Positions 31,710 through 41,876 of a DNA stretch of 64,000 bases are shown piece after piece. The notes under the pieces were generated by a model, which made no database searches, was not told the origin of the DNA, and was given only the letters and a program-made list of their open reading frames with translations. The first letter of the stretch is position 1, and each line of letters begins with the position of its first letter. The translations under genes were made by a program, and so were the position numbers. Origin of the DNA: Pseudorhodoferax aquiterrae (lineage in GTDB: Bacteria; Pseudomonadota; Gammaproteobacteria; Burkholderiales; Burkholderiaceae_C); NCBI RefSeq assembly GCF_014652235.1, contig NZ_BMYK01000030.1, positions 1-64,000 of the forward strand. Direction: 5' to 3'.

Positions 31710-33615
31710 ATCGCTCGCACTGCTCTCGCCCGCGCTGTTCGGCCAGCTGCTGCTGGGCCTGATCAACGGCTCCTTCTACGCCATGATGAGCCTGGGCCTG
31801 GCCATCATCTTCGGCCTGCTCAACGTGGTGAACTTCGCGCACGGCGCGCAGTACATGATGGGCGCGTTCACCGCGTGGATGCTGCTGCAGTGGGGCGGCA
31901 TCCCGTATGGCTGGGCGCTGCTGCTGGCGCCGCTGGCGGTGGGCCTGTCGGGCATCGTGCTCGAGCGGCTGCTGGTGCGCCGGCTCTACCACCTGGACCA
32001 TGTCTACGGCCTGTTGCTCACGTTCGGCATCACGCTCATCGTCGAAGGCCTGTACCGCAAGGCCTTCGGCTCCGCCGGCCTGCCCTATGCCAACCCCATG
32101 CCCGGCGGGCTGCGCACCGCACTGGGCTACCTGCCCTACTACCGGCTGTGGGCACTGTTCGCCTCGCTGCTCGTGTGCCTGGCCACCTGGTTCCTGATCG
32201 AGAAGACGCGGCTGGGCGCGACGCTGCGCGCCGCCATCGAGCGGCCCGACCTGGTGCGCAGCTTCGGCCTGAACGTGCCGCGCATGGTCACGCTGGTCTA
32301 TGGCTTCGGCGTGGGCCTGGCGGGGCTGGCCGGCGTGTTCGCCGCGCCCATCTACAACGTGAGTCCGACCATGGGCTCGAACCTGATCGTCATCATCTTC
32401 GCGGTGGTGGTGATCGGCGGCATGGGCTCCATCAAGGGCGCCATCGTCACGGGCTATCTGCTGGGCCTGACCGAAGGCCTGGTGCGCTACTACCACCCGC
32501 CGCTGTCGGACACGGTGGTCTTCATCGTCATGGCGGTGGTGCTGCTGGTCAAGCCGGCGGGGCTGTTCGGCAGGGGCGTCATCGCGCAGCACGCCAGCGC
32601 CGCGCTGGACAGCCGACCCGGCCGCCTGCCCCGGCTGCGTGCGCCGCTAGGCTGGCTGTTGCTGGCCGTGGCGCTGGCGGCGCTGGTCGCGGCGCCTTTC
32701 CTCATGTACCCGGTGTTCCTGGTCAAGGTGCTGTGCTTCGCCGTGGCCGCCAGCGCGGTGAACCTGCTGCTGGGCTACATGGGCGTGCTGTCGTTCGGCC
32801 ACGCCATGTTCTTCGGCTTCGCGGCCTACGTGGCCGGGCACCTGGCCAAGGCCTGGGGACTGGCGCCGGAGTGGGCCATCCTGGGGGCCACGCTGGTGTC
32901 GGCTGCGCTGGGGGCCGTGGTCGGCCTCATCGCCATCCGGCTGCAGGGCATCTACTTCGCGATGTGCACGCTGGCGCTGGCGCAGATGGTCTATTTCTTC
33001 TGCCTGCAGGCGCCGTTCACCGGCGGGGAGGACGGCATCCAGGACATCCCGCGCGGTGTGGCCTTCGGGGTGTGGGATCTGAGGGGCGACGTGTCGGTCT
33101 ACTTCTTCGTGCTGCTGGTCTGCGGCGCCGCGCTGCTGATGGTGGCGCGGCTGGTGCATTCGCCCTACGGGCGCATCGTGGCGGCCGTGCGCGACAGCGA
33201 GCCGCGGGCCATCTCGCTGGGCTACGACGCCAACCGCACCAAGCTGGCCGTGTTCGTGTTCTCCGCCGCCATCACCGGACTGGCCGGTGCCACCAAGGCC
33301 ATCGCCGTGCAGATCGCCACGCTGACCGACGTGGGTTGGCACATGTCGGGCGAGCTGCTGCTGATGACGCTGGTGGGCGGCCTGGGCACCATCGTCGGCC
33401 CCATCCTTGGCGCGCTCGCGTTGATCAGCATGCAGACCTACATGTCGGAGCTGCAGGACTGGGTGACGGTCGCGCAGGGGCTGGTGTTCTGCGTGGTGGT
33501 GCTGGCCTTGCGCGGCGGCATCGCCGGCGGCCTGGCGGGGCTGTGGCGCCGGCCCGCGCGGCCGCGGGCCGGGGCCGGGGCGGAGCAGCCCGGCGTGCAG
33601 GCGGTCGCGCCATGA
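31702..33615 (+). CDS. Fused LivH-LivM-type ABC permease
   Basis: A 637-residue membrane protein in which the two HAAT permease subunits are joined. The LivH half is about residues 1-295 (FGLLNVVNFAHGAQYMMGAF, coupling loop LRAAIERPDLVRSFGLNV). The LivM half is about 315-620 (LLLGYMGVLSFGHAMFFGFAAY, coupling loop AVRDSEPRAISLGYDANRTK). Each half has the expected set of hydrophobic segments. Such fusions are known in Burkholderiales. It completes a full importer with the three preceding genes and overlaps the oxidase gene by 4 bases. Confidence 0.88.
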   Translation: MFESLALLSPALFGQLLLGLINGSFYAMMSLGLAIIFGLLNVVNFAHGAQYMMGAFTAWMLLQWGGIPYGWALLLAPLAVGLSGIVLERLLVRRLYHLDHVYGLLLTFGITLIVEGLYRKAFGSAGLPYANPMPGGLRTALGYLPYYRLWALFASLLVCLATWFLIEKTRLGATLRAAIERPDLVRSFGLNVPRMVTLVYGFGVGLAGLAGVFAAPIYNVSPTMGSNLIVIIFAVVVIGGMGSIKGAIVTGYLLGLTEGLVRYYHPPLSDTVVFIVMAVVLLVKPAGLFGRGVIAQHASAALDSRPGRLPRLRAPLGWLLLAVALAALVAAPFLMYPVFLVKVLCFAVAASAVNLLLGYMGVLSFGHAMFFGFAAYVAGHLAKAWGLAPEWAILGATLVSAALGAVVGLIAIRLQGIYFAMCTLALAQMVYFFCLQAPFTGGEDGIQDIPRGVAFGVWDLRGDVSVYFFVLLVCGAALLMVARLVHSPYGRIVAAVRDSEPRAISLGYDANRTKLAVFVFSAAITGLAGATKAIAVQIATLTDVGWHMSGELLLMTLVGGLGTIVGPILGALALISMQTYMSELQDWVTVAQGLVFCVVVLALRGGIAGGLAGLWRRPARPRAGAGAEQPGVQAVAP

Positions 33616-34784
33616 ACGGAACCACCGCAGCGGAAGCGGCCGTGGAATTCGACCATCTGGTCGTGGGCGCGGGCATCGCGGGCGCCTCCGTGGCCTGGCA
33701 GCTCGCAGCGCATGGGCGGGTCGGCCTGCTGGAGCGTGAATCGCAGCCCGGCTACCACGCCACCGGCCGCTCCGCCGCGATGTTCATGGAAACCTATGGC
33801 ACCCCCATGGTGCGCGCGCTCACGCGGGCCAGCCGGGCCTTCTATTCCGCGCCGCCCCCCGGCTTCGCCGAGCACCCGCTGCTCACGCCGCGCGGCTGCA
33901 TGCATGTGGCCAAACCCGGGCAGGAGCGCGAACTGGCCGAGGCCTTCGCGGTGTTGCGCGCGGCGTCTCCGGGCGTCGAACGCCTGTCCGCACGCGCGGT
34001 GCTGGCGCGCTGCCCGGTGCTGCGCGAGCACATGGTGTGCGGCGCCGTGCACGAGCCGGACGCGATGGACATGGACGTGCATGCGCTGCACCAGGGCTAT
34101 CTGCGCGGCCTGCGCGCCCGCGGTGGCCTGATCCTGCACGACGCCGAGTTGGCCCAGGCCACGCGCGAGGGGGGCCGCTGGGCGGTGCGCCTGGCGGACG
34201 GCCGCCGCCTGACGGCCGCCACCCTCGTCAACGCCGCAGGCGCCTGGGCCGACGTGGTCGCGCAACGCAGCGGCGTGGCGCCCATCGGCCTGCAGCCCAG
34301 GCGCCGCACCGCCTTCACCTTCGAGGCGCCGGCCGGTGCCGCCATCGCCGGCTGGCCCACCGTGATCGCCGTGGACGAGAGCTACTACTTCAAGCCCGAC
34401 GCCGGCCAACTGCTGGGCTCGCCCGCCAACGCCGACCCGGTCGCGCCGCAGGACGTGCAGCCCGAGGAGATCGACGTGGCCATCGGCATCCACTGCATCG
34501 AGGAGATGACCACGCTGCAGATCCGCCGCCCGCGGCACGCCTGGGCCGGCCTGCGGTCCTTCGTGCCGGACGGCGACCTGGTGGTCGGCGCGGATGCCCA
34601 GGTGCCGGGCTTCTTCTGGCTGGCTGCCCAGGGTGGCTACGGCATCCAGACCGCGGCCGCGGTGTCTGCGCTCGCGGCGGCCCAACTCACCGGCGCGCCG
34701 ATGCCCGACGACCTCGCCCGCTGCGGCGTGCGTGCCGAACCCTTGTCTCCCACGCGCCTGCGCGGCGCCGAAAGCCAGCCATGA
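33612..34784 (+). CDS. FAD-dependent amine/D-amino-acid-oxidase-type oxidoreductase
   Basis: A 390-residue DAO-family flavoprotein. The N-terminal dinucleotide site is HLVVGAGIAGASVAWQL. The glycine-rich GYHATGRSAAMFMETYG and C-terminal FFWLAAQGGYGIQTAAAVS are typical of the glycine/sarcosine oxidase-like group. It oxidises a C-N bond of an amine or amino acid in the cytoplasm. Start and stop overlap its neighbours by 4 bases each, so it is translated with the transporter and the second DJ-1 gene. It could oxidise the amine left after isonitrile hydration and deformylation; this is inference. Confidence 0.85.
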   Translation: MNGTTAAEAAVEFDHLVVGAGIAGASVAWQLAAHGRVGLLERESQPGYHATGRSAAMFMETYGTPMVRALTRASRAFYSAPPPGFAEHPLLTPRGCMHVAKPGQERELAEAFAVLRAASPGVERLSARAVLARCPVLREHMVCGAVHEPDAMDMDVHALHQGYLRGLRARGGLILHDAELAQATREGGRWAVRLADGRRLTAATLVNAAGAWADVVAQRSGVAPIGLQPRRRTAFTFEAPAGAAIAGWPTVIAVDESYYFKPDAGQLLGSPANADPVAPQDVQPEEIDVAIGIHCIEEMTTLQIRRPRHAWAGLRSFVPDGDLVVGADAQVPGFFWLAAQGGYGIQTAAAVSALAAAQLTGAPMPDDLARCGVRAEPLSPTRLRGAESQP

Positions 34785-35473
34785 ACACAGCCCCCCCCTT
34801 GCAGATCGGCATCCTCGTCTTCGAGGGCATGACCTCGCTCGACGCGCTCGGCCCCTTCGAGGTGCTGGCGCGCACGCCCCACAGCGTCTGCCACCTGGTC
34901 TGGAAGGATCGCCAACCCCTCAAGTGCGACACCGGCCTGGTCGTCACGCCCACGCTGTCGTTCGCCGACGCACCCCGGTTCGACGTGGTCGTGGTGCCCG
35001 GCGGTCCCGGCCAGAACGAGCTGATGGCCGACCAAGAGCTCGCAGACTTCCTGCGCCGGCAGGCGCAGGGCGCGCAATGGGTCACCTCCGTCTGCACCGG
35101 CTCGCTGCTGCTGGCGGCGGCCGGCCTGCTGGACGGCTACAAGGCCACCTGCCATTGGCTGTCGCTGGACTTCCTGCGCCTGTTCCCGGTGCAGGTGGTG
35201 CCCGAGCGTGTTGTGATCGACCGCAACCGCGTGACCGGCGCCGGCGTCACGTCGGGCCTGGACTTCGCGTTCGTGCTGCTCGATCTGCTGCGCGGCGAGG
35301 ACGTGGCCAGGCGCCTGCAGCTGATGCTGGAATACGACCCGGCGCCGCCGTTCGGCAGTGGGCATCCCAGCGTGGCCCATGCAGGCACGGTCGCGGCGGT
35401 GAAAGAGATGGCGCAGGGGATGCTGGCGCGGCGCGCGGCCGTCTGCGTGGAGGCGGCGCGGCGGCTGGCGTAG
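34781..35473 (+). CDS. Isonitrile (isocyanide) hydratase-like DJ-1/PfpI protein, second copy
   Basis: A 230-residue paralogue of the first gene of the operon. It has IGILVFEGMTSLDALGPFEV with Asp21, WVTSVCTGSLLLAAAG with Cys105 followed by Thr106 as in the characterised enzyme, then GAGVTSGLDFAFVLL and LEYDPAPPFGSGHP. This copy keeps the residues expected for isonitrile hydration, while the first copy has Asn after the cysteine, so the pair may have diverged in substrate or role. It overlaps the oxidase gene by 4 bases and ends the operon. Confidence 0.83.
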   Translation: MNTAPPLQIGILVFEGMTSLDALGPFEVLARTPHSVCHLVWKDRQPLKCDTGLVVTPTLSFADAPRFDVVVVPGGPGQNELMADQELADFLRRQAQGAQWVTSVCTGSLLLAAAGLLDGYKATCHWLSLDFLRLFPVQVVPERVVIDRNRVTGAGVTSGLDFAFVLLDLLRGEDVARRLQLMLEYDPAPPFGSGHPSVAHAGTVAAVKEMAQGMLARRAAVCVEAARRLA

Positions 35474-35654
35474 GGCCGCATCGTCGCGGCGGCCCCCGGG
35501 GCCATCTGATCCGCAGTTTTTTCGGCGAACTGCATCTGGTCTCGAACCGGATGCTCGGGCAAAGTCATGGACCAGACACAAGCAGTGCGCCACCGCCGCC
35601 GCGCAAGCCAGGCGCACGGCCTGCCGCAAGTCCAACGCGACTGTCTTCACAGCC
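35474..35654. other. Gene-free stretch after the isonitrile operon
   Basis: No convincing gene. It contains one inverted repeat, GCAGTT (35513-35518) and AACTGC (35528-35533), separated by TTTTCGGCG, which could be a weak terminator or an operator for the next gene. Confidence 0.4.
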
Positions 35655-36527
35655 ATGCACGAAGCCCACCACCTCCACCCCCCGCATCGCACCGTTGCGC
35701 AACCGCAGTCGCATGCCGGAATGCGCGAGGCCCTTGCGGCGCGCGGACTCTTCGGGATCGGCGTTCCCCCACACATGGGTGGAGGCGGCGGACAGCTGTC
35801 CGATGCCATCCACGCGGTTGCCGATGCTGCGCGGTCCTGCACCGCGCAGGCGCTGGTGCTCGCCTCGCAGCGCCTGTTGGTCCAGGCCCTGGTGCGCAGC
35901 CAGAACATCGGCGCCGCCGAGTACCAGCTTCCTCGCCTGCTGGACGGCGACATCGGCGGCAACTGCGCCGCTTCCTGGCCGCAAGCCGGCGAGGTGGCCC
36001 CCGCGCGTGCCCGCGACACGGGCCGCGGTTGGTTGATGTCGGGCGACTTCCCAGCCCTGCCCAATCTGCAGCGCGACTGGTTCGTGGTTTCCGTACCTGT
36101 CCTGTTCGAGGGCGCTGCCCGCTTCTCCCTCGTCCTGCTCCGGGCCGAGGAGAGCGGAATCGCCCAACGCCACGCGGCGGTGCAGGACCATCCGGCCGAG
36201 GCCGGCGTAGCACTCCAGTTGCAGAACGTGTTCCTTCGAGAAGACGAGATCATCGCGGAGGACGGGCCCGCGGCGGTGGCCCACCTTGTTCCATTCGCAT
36301 CGGGCATGCAGGCGGCCATCCTCGCGGGCCAGTGCCACAGCGCGGTCGCGCGCAGCCCGCATCTCGTCGGCGTGCAGGCCGTCATCGAGGACCTCCTCGC
36401 CAGTGCCATCCAGGCCGCCATGCGCGGAAGCCACGACGCTGCCCCGCTGGCCGAACTGCGACGGATGTGGGCGGCGCTGTCATCTGCGACGGGCGCGGTG
36501 CCGTGCCAAGCCCCGCTCCCGCAATAA
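35655..36527 (+). CDS. Acyl-CoA-dehydrogenase-like protein, short and divergent
   Basis: A 290-residue protein resembling the N-terminal and middle domains of acyl-CoA dehydrogenases: REALAARGLFGIGVPPHMGG, LPRLLDGDIGGNCAASW, GWLMSGDFPALPNLQRDWFVV. The family is normally about 370-400 residues. The C-terminal helical domain is much shortened (from about residue 225), and the FAD-binding motifs of that domain are not seen. The composition is less typical than that of neighbouring genes. It may be a decaying gene or a non-catalytic relative. It stands alone after the isonitrile operon. Confidence 0.45.
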   Translation: MHEAHHLHPPHRTVAQPQSHAGMREALAARGLFGIGVPPHMGGGGGQLSDAIHAVADAARSCTAQALVLASQRLLVQALVRSQNIGAAEYQLPRLLDGDIGGNCAASWPQAGEVAPARARDTGRGWLMSGDFPALPNLQRDWFVVSVPVLFEGAARFSLVLLRAEESGIAQRHAAVQDHPAEAGVALQLQNVFLREDEIIAEDGPAAVAHLVPFASGMQAAILAGQCHSAVARSPHLVGVQAVIEDLLASAIQAAMRGSHDAAPLAELRRMWAALSSATGAVPCQAPLPQ

Positions 36528-36545
36528 GCTGGAAGTCATCGAACC

Positions 36546-36674
36546 ATGGATTGGGTCCCCATCGTTTTCATCGTGTTCAAGGTTCTCGTGTTCGGAACGT
36601 GCATGTTCCGCGCCATCAAGTGGCACCACGACGAAGGAAAAAAGAAGAAGCGCAGGGAAAGCGGCGGACCTTGA
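36546..36674 (+). CDS. Small membrane protein of 42 residues
   Basis: Opens MDWVPIVFIVFKVLVFGTC, one hydrophobic helix (about residues 4-22), followed by FRAIKWHHDEGKKKKRR, a strongly basic tail that would stay in the cytoplasm. This helix plus lysine/arginine tail pattern is seen in short conserved hypothetical proteins of Comamonadaceae, from memory. It begins 18 bases after the preceding gene and may be co-transcribed with it. Function unknown. Confidence 0.55.
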   Translation: MDWVPIVFIVFKVLVFGTCMFRAIKWHHDEGKKKKRRESGGP

Positions 36675-36694
36675 ACGTTAGCGCGGCGCAGGCG

Positions 36695-37462
36695 TCAGAG
36701 CAGGCGCAGCGCAGCGTTCCACACGCGCTGGCAATACGCCTGCGCGGTCGGCCGCTCGAACTGCCGGGCTGTGCGTTCGCAGACTTCGGGCGAGGGGGTG
36801 ACCAGCTCTTCCCCGGCAGCCGTCGCCTTCACCTGCGCCTGGCAGGCACGTTCGAGGAAGTAGATGTTCACGAAGGCCTCGGCGATCGTGCTGCCGGCGG
36901 CCAGCAGCCCGTGGTTGCGCAGCACCATGGCCTTGTGCGGGCCCATGTCGGCGACCAGGCGCGCGCGCTCCTCCAGGTCCAGCGCAATGCCCTCGTAGGC
37001 GTGGTAGCCGAGCCGGTTGTAAAAGCGCAGCGCGTGCTGCGTGATCGGCAGCAGCCCGCTCTTGCGGCAGGCAATCGCCATGCCGTCGGCCGTGTGCGTG
37101 TGCACCACGCAGGCCAGGTCGTGGCGCGCCATGTGGATGGCCGAGTGGATCGTGAAACCGGCCGCGTTCACGCGGTTGGTGGTCTCCGGGTCGCCGGGGT
37201 CCACGGGGCGGCCGTCCATGTCGATCTTGACCAGGTCCTCGGGCCGCATCTCGTGGAACAGCACGCCGTAGCGGTTGATCAGGAAATGGTTCTCGGGGCC
37301 CGGCACGCGCGCGCTGATGTGCGTGTCGATGATGTCGGTCATGCGGAAGTGCGCGACCAGGCGGTACAGCGCGGCCAGGTCGCGGCGCATGTCGGCTTCG
37401 GTCGGCACGGGCGTGGCCGCGGTGTCGCCGGGCTGGGCGAGGGGGATGTCGGCAAGGTTCAT
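36695..37462 (-). CDS. Class II aldolase/adducin family protein
   Basis: A 255-residue class II aldolase/adducin-domain protein. The zinc-binding histidines appear in CVVHTHTADG and LRNHGLLAAG. The N-terminal DIIDTHISARVPG is typical. Members include fuculose-phosphate aldolase, but this subgroup is often found in catabolic operons with unknown aldol or decarboxylation reactions. It overlaps the upstream flavoprotein gene by 4 bases and is the last gene of a long minus-strand operon starting at 46752. Confidence 0.85.
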   Translation of the reverse strand: MNLADIPLAQPGDTAATPVPTEADMRRDLAALYRLVAHFRMTDIIDTHISARVPGPENHFLINRYGVLFHEMRPEDLVKIDMDGRPVDPGDPETTNRVNAAGFTIHSAIHMARHDLACVVHTHTADGMAIACRKSGLLPITQHALRFYNRLGYHAYEGIALDLEERARLVADMGPHKAMVLRNHGLLAAGSTIAEAFVNIYFLERACQAQVKATAAGEELVTPSPEVCERTARQFERPTAQAYCQRVWNAALRLL

Positions 37463-38115
37463 GGTGTGCTCTCTTGGAGGAAGGCGTCCCGCATGTCGGG
37501 CTGGGCGCGCAGCAGCTGAGCCATGGCCAGGCTCTGGGCGTCGCCCTGGCGTTCCAGCGCGGCGACCACGCCGCGCCGGTCGGCGACGGACTTGTCCTGG
37601 TTCAGCTTCATCTTGCCTTCGAGCCGGGTGATGGGAATCTCGACGGCGCCGATCACGCGCAGCCGCGTGCCCGTGTGCGCCATCGGGATGCGCTCGAAGT
37701 CCCAGCGGCCGGCCAGTGGCGTGTCGTACTGTGCCACGGTGCGGCGCAACGTGGCCATCAGCGCGTCCTCGTCCTCGTGCAGCACGGGTGTGCCGCGCGC
37801 GTGGACCAGCGTGTAGTTCCAGGTCGGGAAGGTCAGCTGGTTCTCGTACCAGCTCGGCGAGATGAAGGCGTGCGGGCCCTGGAAGATGACCAGCACCTCG
37901 GCGCCCGCGCGCAAGTCTTCGTAGACCGGGTTGTGGCGGGCCAGGTGCGTGGTCAGCGTGCCATGCTCGCCGCGGGCGGTGTCGAGCAGAAAGGGCAGCG
38001 GTGTGGACTGGATGCCGCGCGGGCCCTGCGTGACCAGCGTGGCGAAGCTCCAGGCGCGCATGCAGGCGTGCAGTGCGGCGGTGTCGTTCTCGGCGTAGGC
38101 CGGCTGGTGGTACAT
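37459..38115 (-). CDS. FMN-binding PaiB-family protein
   Basis: A 218-residue PaiB-like protein of the split-barrel FMN-binding fold. It has PLPFLLDT, the HLARHNPVYEDL region, VIFQGPHAFISPSWY and WNYTLVHARG. PaiB of Bacillus was named a negative transcriptional regulator, but proteobacterial members probably bind flavin and their function is open. It starts at 38115, two bases after the esterase stop, and is coupled to the aldolase gene. Confidence 0.85.
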   Translation of the reverse strand: MYHQPAYAENDTAALHACMRAWSFATLVTQGPRGIQSTPLPFLLDTARGEHGTLTTHLARHNPVYEDLRAGAEVLVIFQGPHAFISPSWYENQLTFPTWNYTLVHARGTPVLHEDEDALMATLRRTVAQYDTPLAGRWDFERIPMAHTGTRLRVIGAVEIPITRLEGKMKLNQDKSVADRRGVVAALERQGDAQSLAMAQLLRAQPDMRDAFLQESTP

Positions 38116-38117
38116 GC

Positions 38118-39104
38118 TCAGGCCCTGGAATGCAGGCGCAGCCAGCGCGCGGTGTCCTCGAAGGCCTCGACCGCGAGGTCGGAGATCGACACGGCTTCCA
38201 GGAAGCTGTGCGCCGCGCCGGCGTAGACCTTCATGTCCACCTGGTTGCCGGCCGCGCGCAGCATGCGCTCCAGTTCGATCATGTCGTCGTGGACGGGATC
38301 GCATTCGGCCACCACGAGCCAGGCGGGCGGCAGGCCGTGCAACTCGGCGCGCAGGATGTCCAGGCGCGGGTCGGTCAGGTCGGCGCCGCTGGCGCAGTGC
38401 ATGGCACGGAACCACATCATGCTCATGAGCGACAGGCCGTAGTCGCCGCCGCCGTACTGGATCACGGAGTTGCGGTACAGGTTGCTGCTCATGCTGCCGT
38501 AGTTCAGCACGATGCCGCGCAGGATGGCCTCGCCCGCGTCGCGCAGTTCCAGGCTGGCGCCCATGGAGAAGTTGGCGCCGGCCGAGTCGCCGCCCACGAA
38601 CAGCTGGGCCGCGTCCACGCCCAGCAGCGCGCCGTTGGCCGACACCCAGCGCAGCACGTCGGCACATTCCTGCATGGGGCGCGGGAACCTGGCGTCGGGG
38701 GCGCGCGTGTAGTGCACGCCGACGACGACGATGCCGGCGCGCTGCGCGTACTCGCGCATCACCCGGTCGTGCGTGTCGATGCTGCCCAGCACGAAGCCGC
38801 CGCCGTGCAGGTAGACGAACACGCCCGGCAGCGCGCGCTGCGCGGGGTAGTAGGCGCGCACGCGTACCGCGCCGTGGCGCGTGGGCACGTCGTGCTCGGC
38901 GGTACGGGCCATGGCAGGACCGCCCGCGACCCAGCGCTTGCGCACGGCCTCGGCGATGGCGCGGGCCTCGTCGATGCTGACGGTCTCGCGCCGGCCGAAC
39001 TGGCTGGCGTCGGCATCCATGGCGCGCACGAATTTCTCGACCTGCGGGTCGAGCCGCGTGCGCGGCGGGATCGGGACGGTGATGGCGGGATCTTCGGGAC
39101 GCAT
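38118..39104 (-). CDS. Alpha/beta hydrolase of the hormone-sensitive-lipase group
   Basis: A 328-residue esterase with oxyanion loop VYLHGGGFVLG, nucleophile FVGGDSAGANFS, acid AECDPVHDD and histidine GAAHSFLE. This layout is typical of HSL-family carboxylesterases. I chose the ATG at 39104 because GGAG lies just before it. An ATG at 39143 in the same frame would add 13 residues and has no clear ribosome site. It lies in the peptide/amide operon. It probably hydrolyses a short-chain ester, but the substrate is unknown. Confidence 0.87.
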   Translation of the reverse strand: MRPEDPAITVPIPPRTRLDPQVEKFVRAMDADASQFGRRETVSIDEARAIAEAVRKRWVAGGPAMARTAEHDVPTRHGAVRVRAYYPAQRALPGVFVYLHGGGFVLGSIDTHDRVMREYAQRAGIVVVGVHYTRAPDARFPRPMQECADVLRWVSANGALLGVDAAQLFVGGDSAGANFSMGASLELRDAGEAILRGIVLNYGSMSSNLYRNSVIQYGGGDYGLSLMSMMWFRAMHCASGADLTDPRLDILRAELHGLPPAWLVVAECDPVHDDMIELERMLRAAGNQVDMKVYAGAAHSFLEAVSISDLAVEAFEDTARWLRLHSRA

Positions 39105-39147
39105 GGAATCTCCGGTGGTGTCGGTTGGATTGAAAAAGGACATCGAG

Positions 39148-39321
39148 TCAGGCGGGGAGGGCGAAGGCGCCGAGGTCGGTGGTGGTGGGCAGGCCCAGCA
39201 GCCGTTCGGCCAGCGCCTCGCCCAGGCCGGCCGAGTGCTTGAAGCCGTGGCCCGAGCAGGCCGAGGCGAACAGCACGGCGGGCAGGCCGGGCGGGGCGTC
39301 GACGATGGCGTCGTGGTGCAT
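39148..39321 (-). pseudogene. C-terminal remnant of an FAD amine oxidase (SolA/sarcosine-oxidase-like)
   Basis: A 57-codon open frame encodes FASACSGHGFKHSAGLGEAL, then AERLLGLPTTTDLGAFALPA and a stop. This is the C-terminal FAD-proximal end of N-methyltryptophan/sarcosine-oxidase-type DAO proteins. The other 300-plus residues are absent: the 2-hydroxyacid dehydrogenase gene ends 3 bases before the first ATG. A deletion probably removed most of an oxidase gene from this operon. Because it keeps an ATG just after the upstream stop, translation of a short peptide remains possible. Confidence 0.7.
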
Positions 39322-39323
39322 CC

Positions 39324-40246
39324 TCAGTAGCCCCGGCCGGGATCGACCTGGTTCACGAGCGGCTCGCCCGCCACCAGGCGGCGCACGTTCTGCGCGACCT
39401 GCTGCGCCACCACGGTCGACGAGGCCATGGTCGCCATGTGCGGCGTGACCACCACGCCCGGTGCCGCCCAGAGCGGGTCGTCGGCCGGCAGCGGCTCGTG
39501 CGCGAACACGTCGAGCACGGCGCCGCGCAGCTGGCCGCTGTCGAGCGCGGCCAGCAGATCCGCCACGACCAGGTGCTCGCCGCGCCCGCAGTTCACGACG
39601 GCCGCGCCGCGCGGCAGCGCCGCGAAGGTGTCGCGGTTCAGGATGCCACGCGTGGACGCGGTCAGCGGCAGCACGCAGACCAGCACGTCGGTGGCGGCCA
39701 GGAAGGCCGGCAGCGCCTCAGGGCCCTGGTACAGCGTCAGGCCGTCCAGCGCATGCGCGCTGCGCGACCAGCCGTTGACGGCATAGCCCAGGCCCAGCAG
39801 CGCACGCGCGATCGGCGTGCCGAGTTGCCCCAGGCCCATGAGGCCCACGCGGCAGTCGCTGGCGGGCTGCAGGGGCGGGCGCTGCCAGATGCGCGCGCGC
39901 TGGTTGGCCTGGGCCAGGTCGAGCCGGCGGTGGAAGTGCAGCACGGACCACAGCACGTACTGCACCATGCCTTCGGCAAGCCGCGGATCGACCACGCGGC
40001 AGACCGGCAGGCCGCGCAGGTCCTGGCCGGCCACCACGTTGTCCACACCGGCCGCGATGCTGTGCACGAGGCGCAGCCGCGGCATCTGGGCGTAGACGCC
40101 CGCGGGCGCGTTCCAGCACATGGCGACCTCGGCTTCGCGGAAGGCCGGGTCGGGCCAGACCACGACCTCGAGTTCGGGCGTGGCTTCGCGCAGCAATGGG
40201 CCGAAGTAGTCGAGCCTGGCGCTCTGGCTGATCAGGGCCACCCGCG

Positions 40247-40250
<4 letters not shown>
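39324..40250 (-). CDS. D-2-hydroxyacid dehydrogenase (glyoxylate/hydroxypyruvate reductase A-like)
   Basis: A 308-residue NAD(P)-dependent 2-hydroxyacid dehydrogenase. It has the dinucleotide motif GLMGLGQLGTPIA, substrate/arginine motif NCGRGEHLV, the glutamate region FAHEPLPADDPLW, and catalytic histidine in VVTPHMAT. It resembles GhrA, which reduces glyoxylate and hydroxypyruvate. It is coupled to the ABC ATPase gene by a 4-base overlap. In the operon it could reduce or oxidise a 2-oxo acid released from the imported compound. Confidence 0.87.
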
Positions 40251-41875
<1,625 letters not shown>

Positions 41876-41876
41876 G

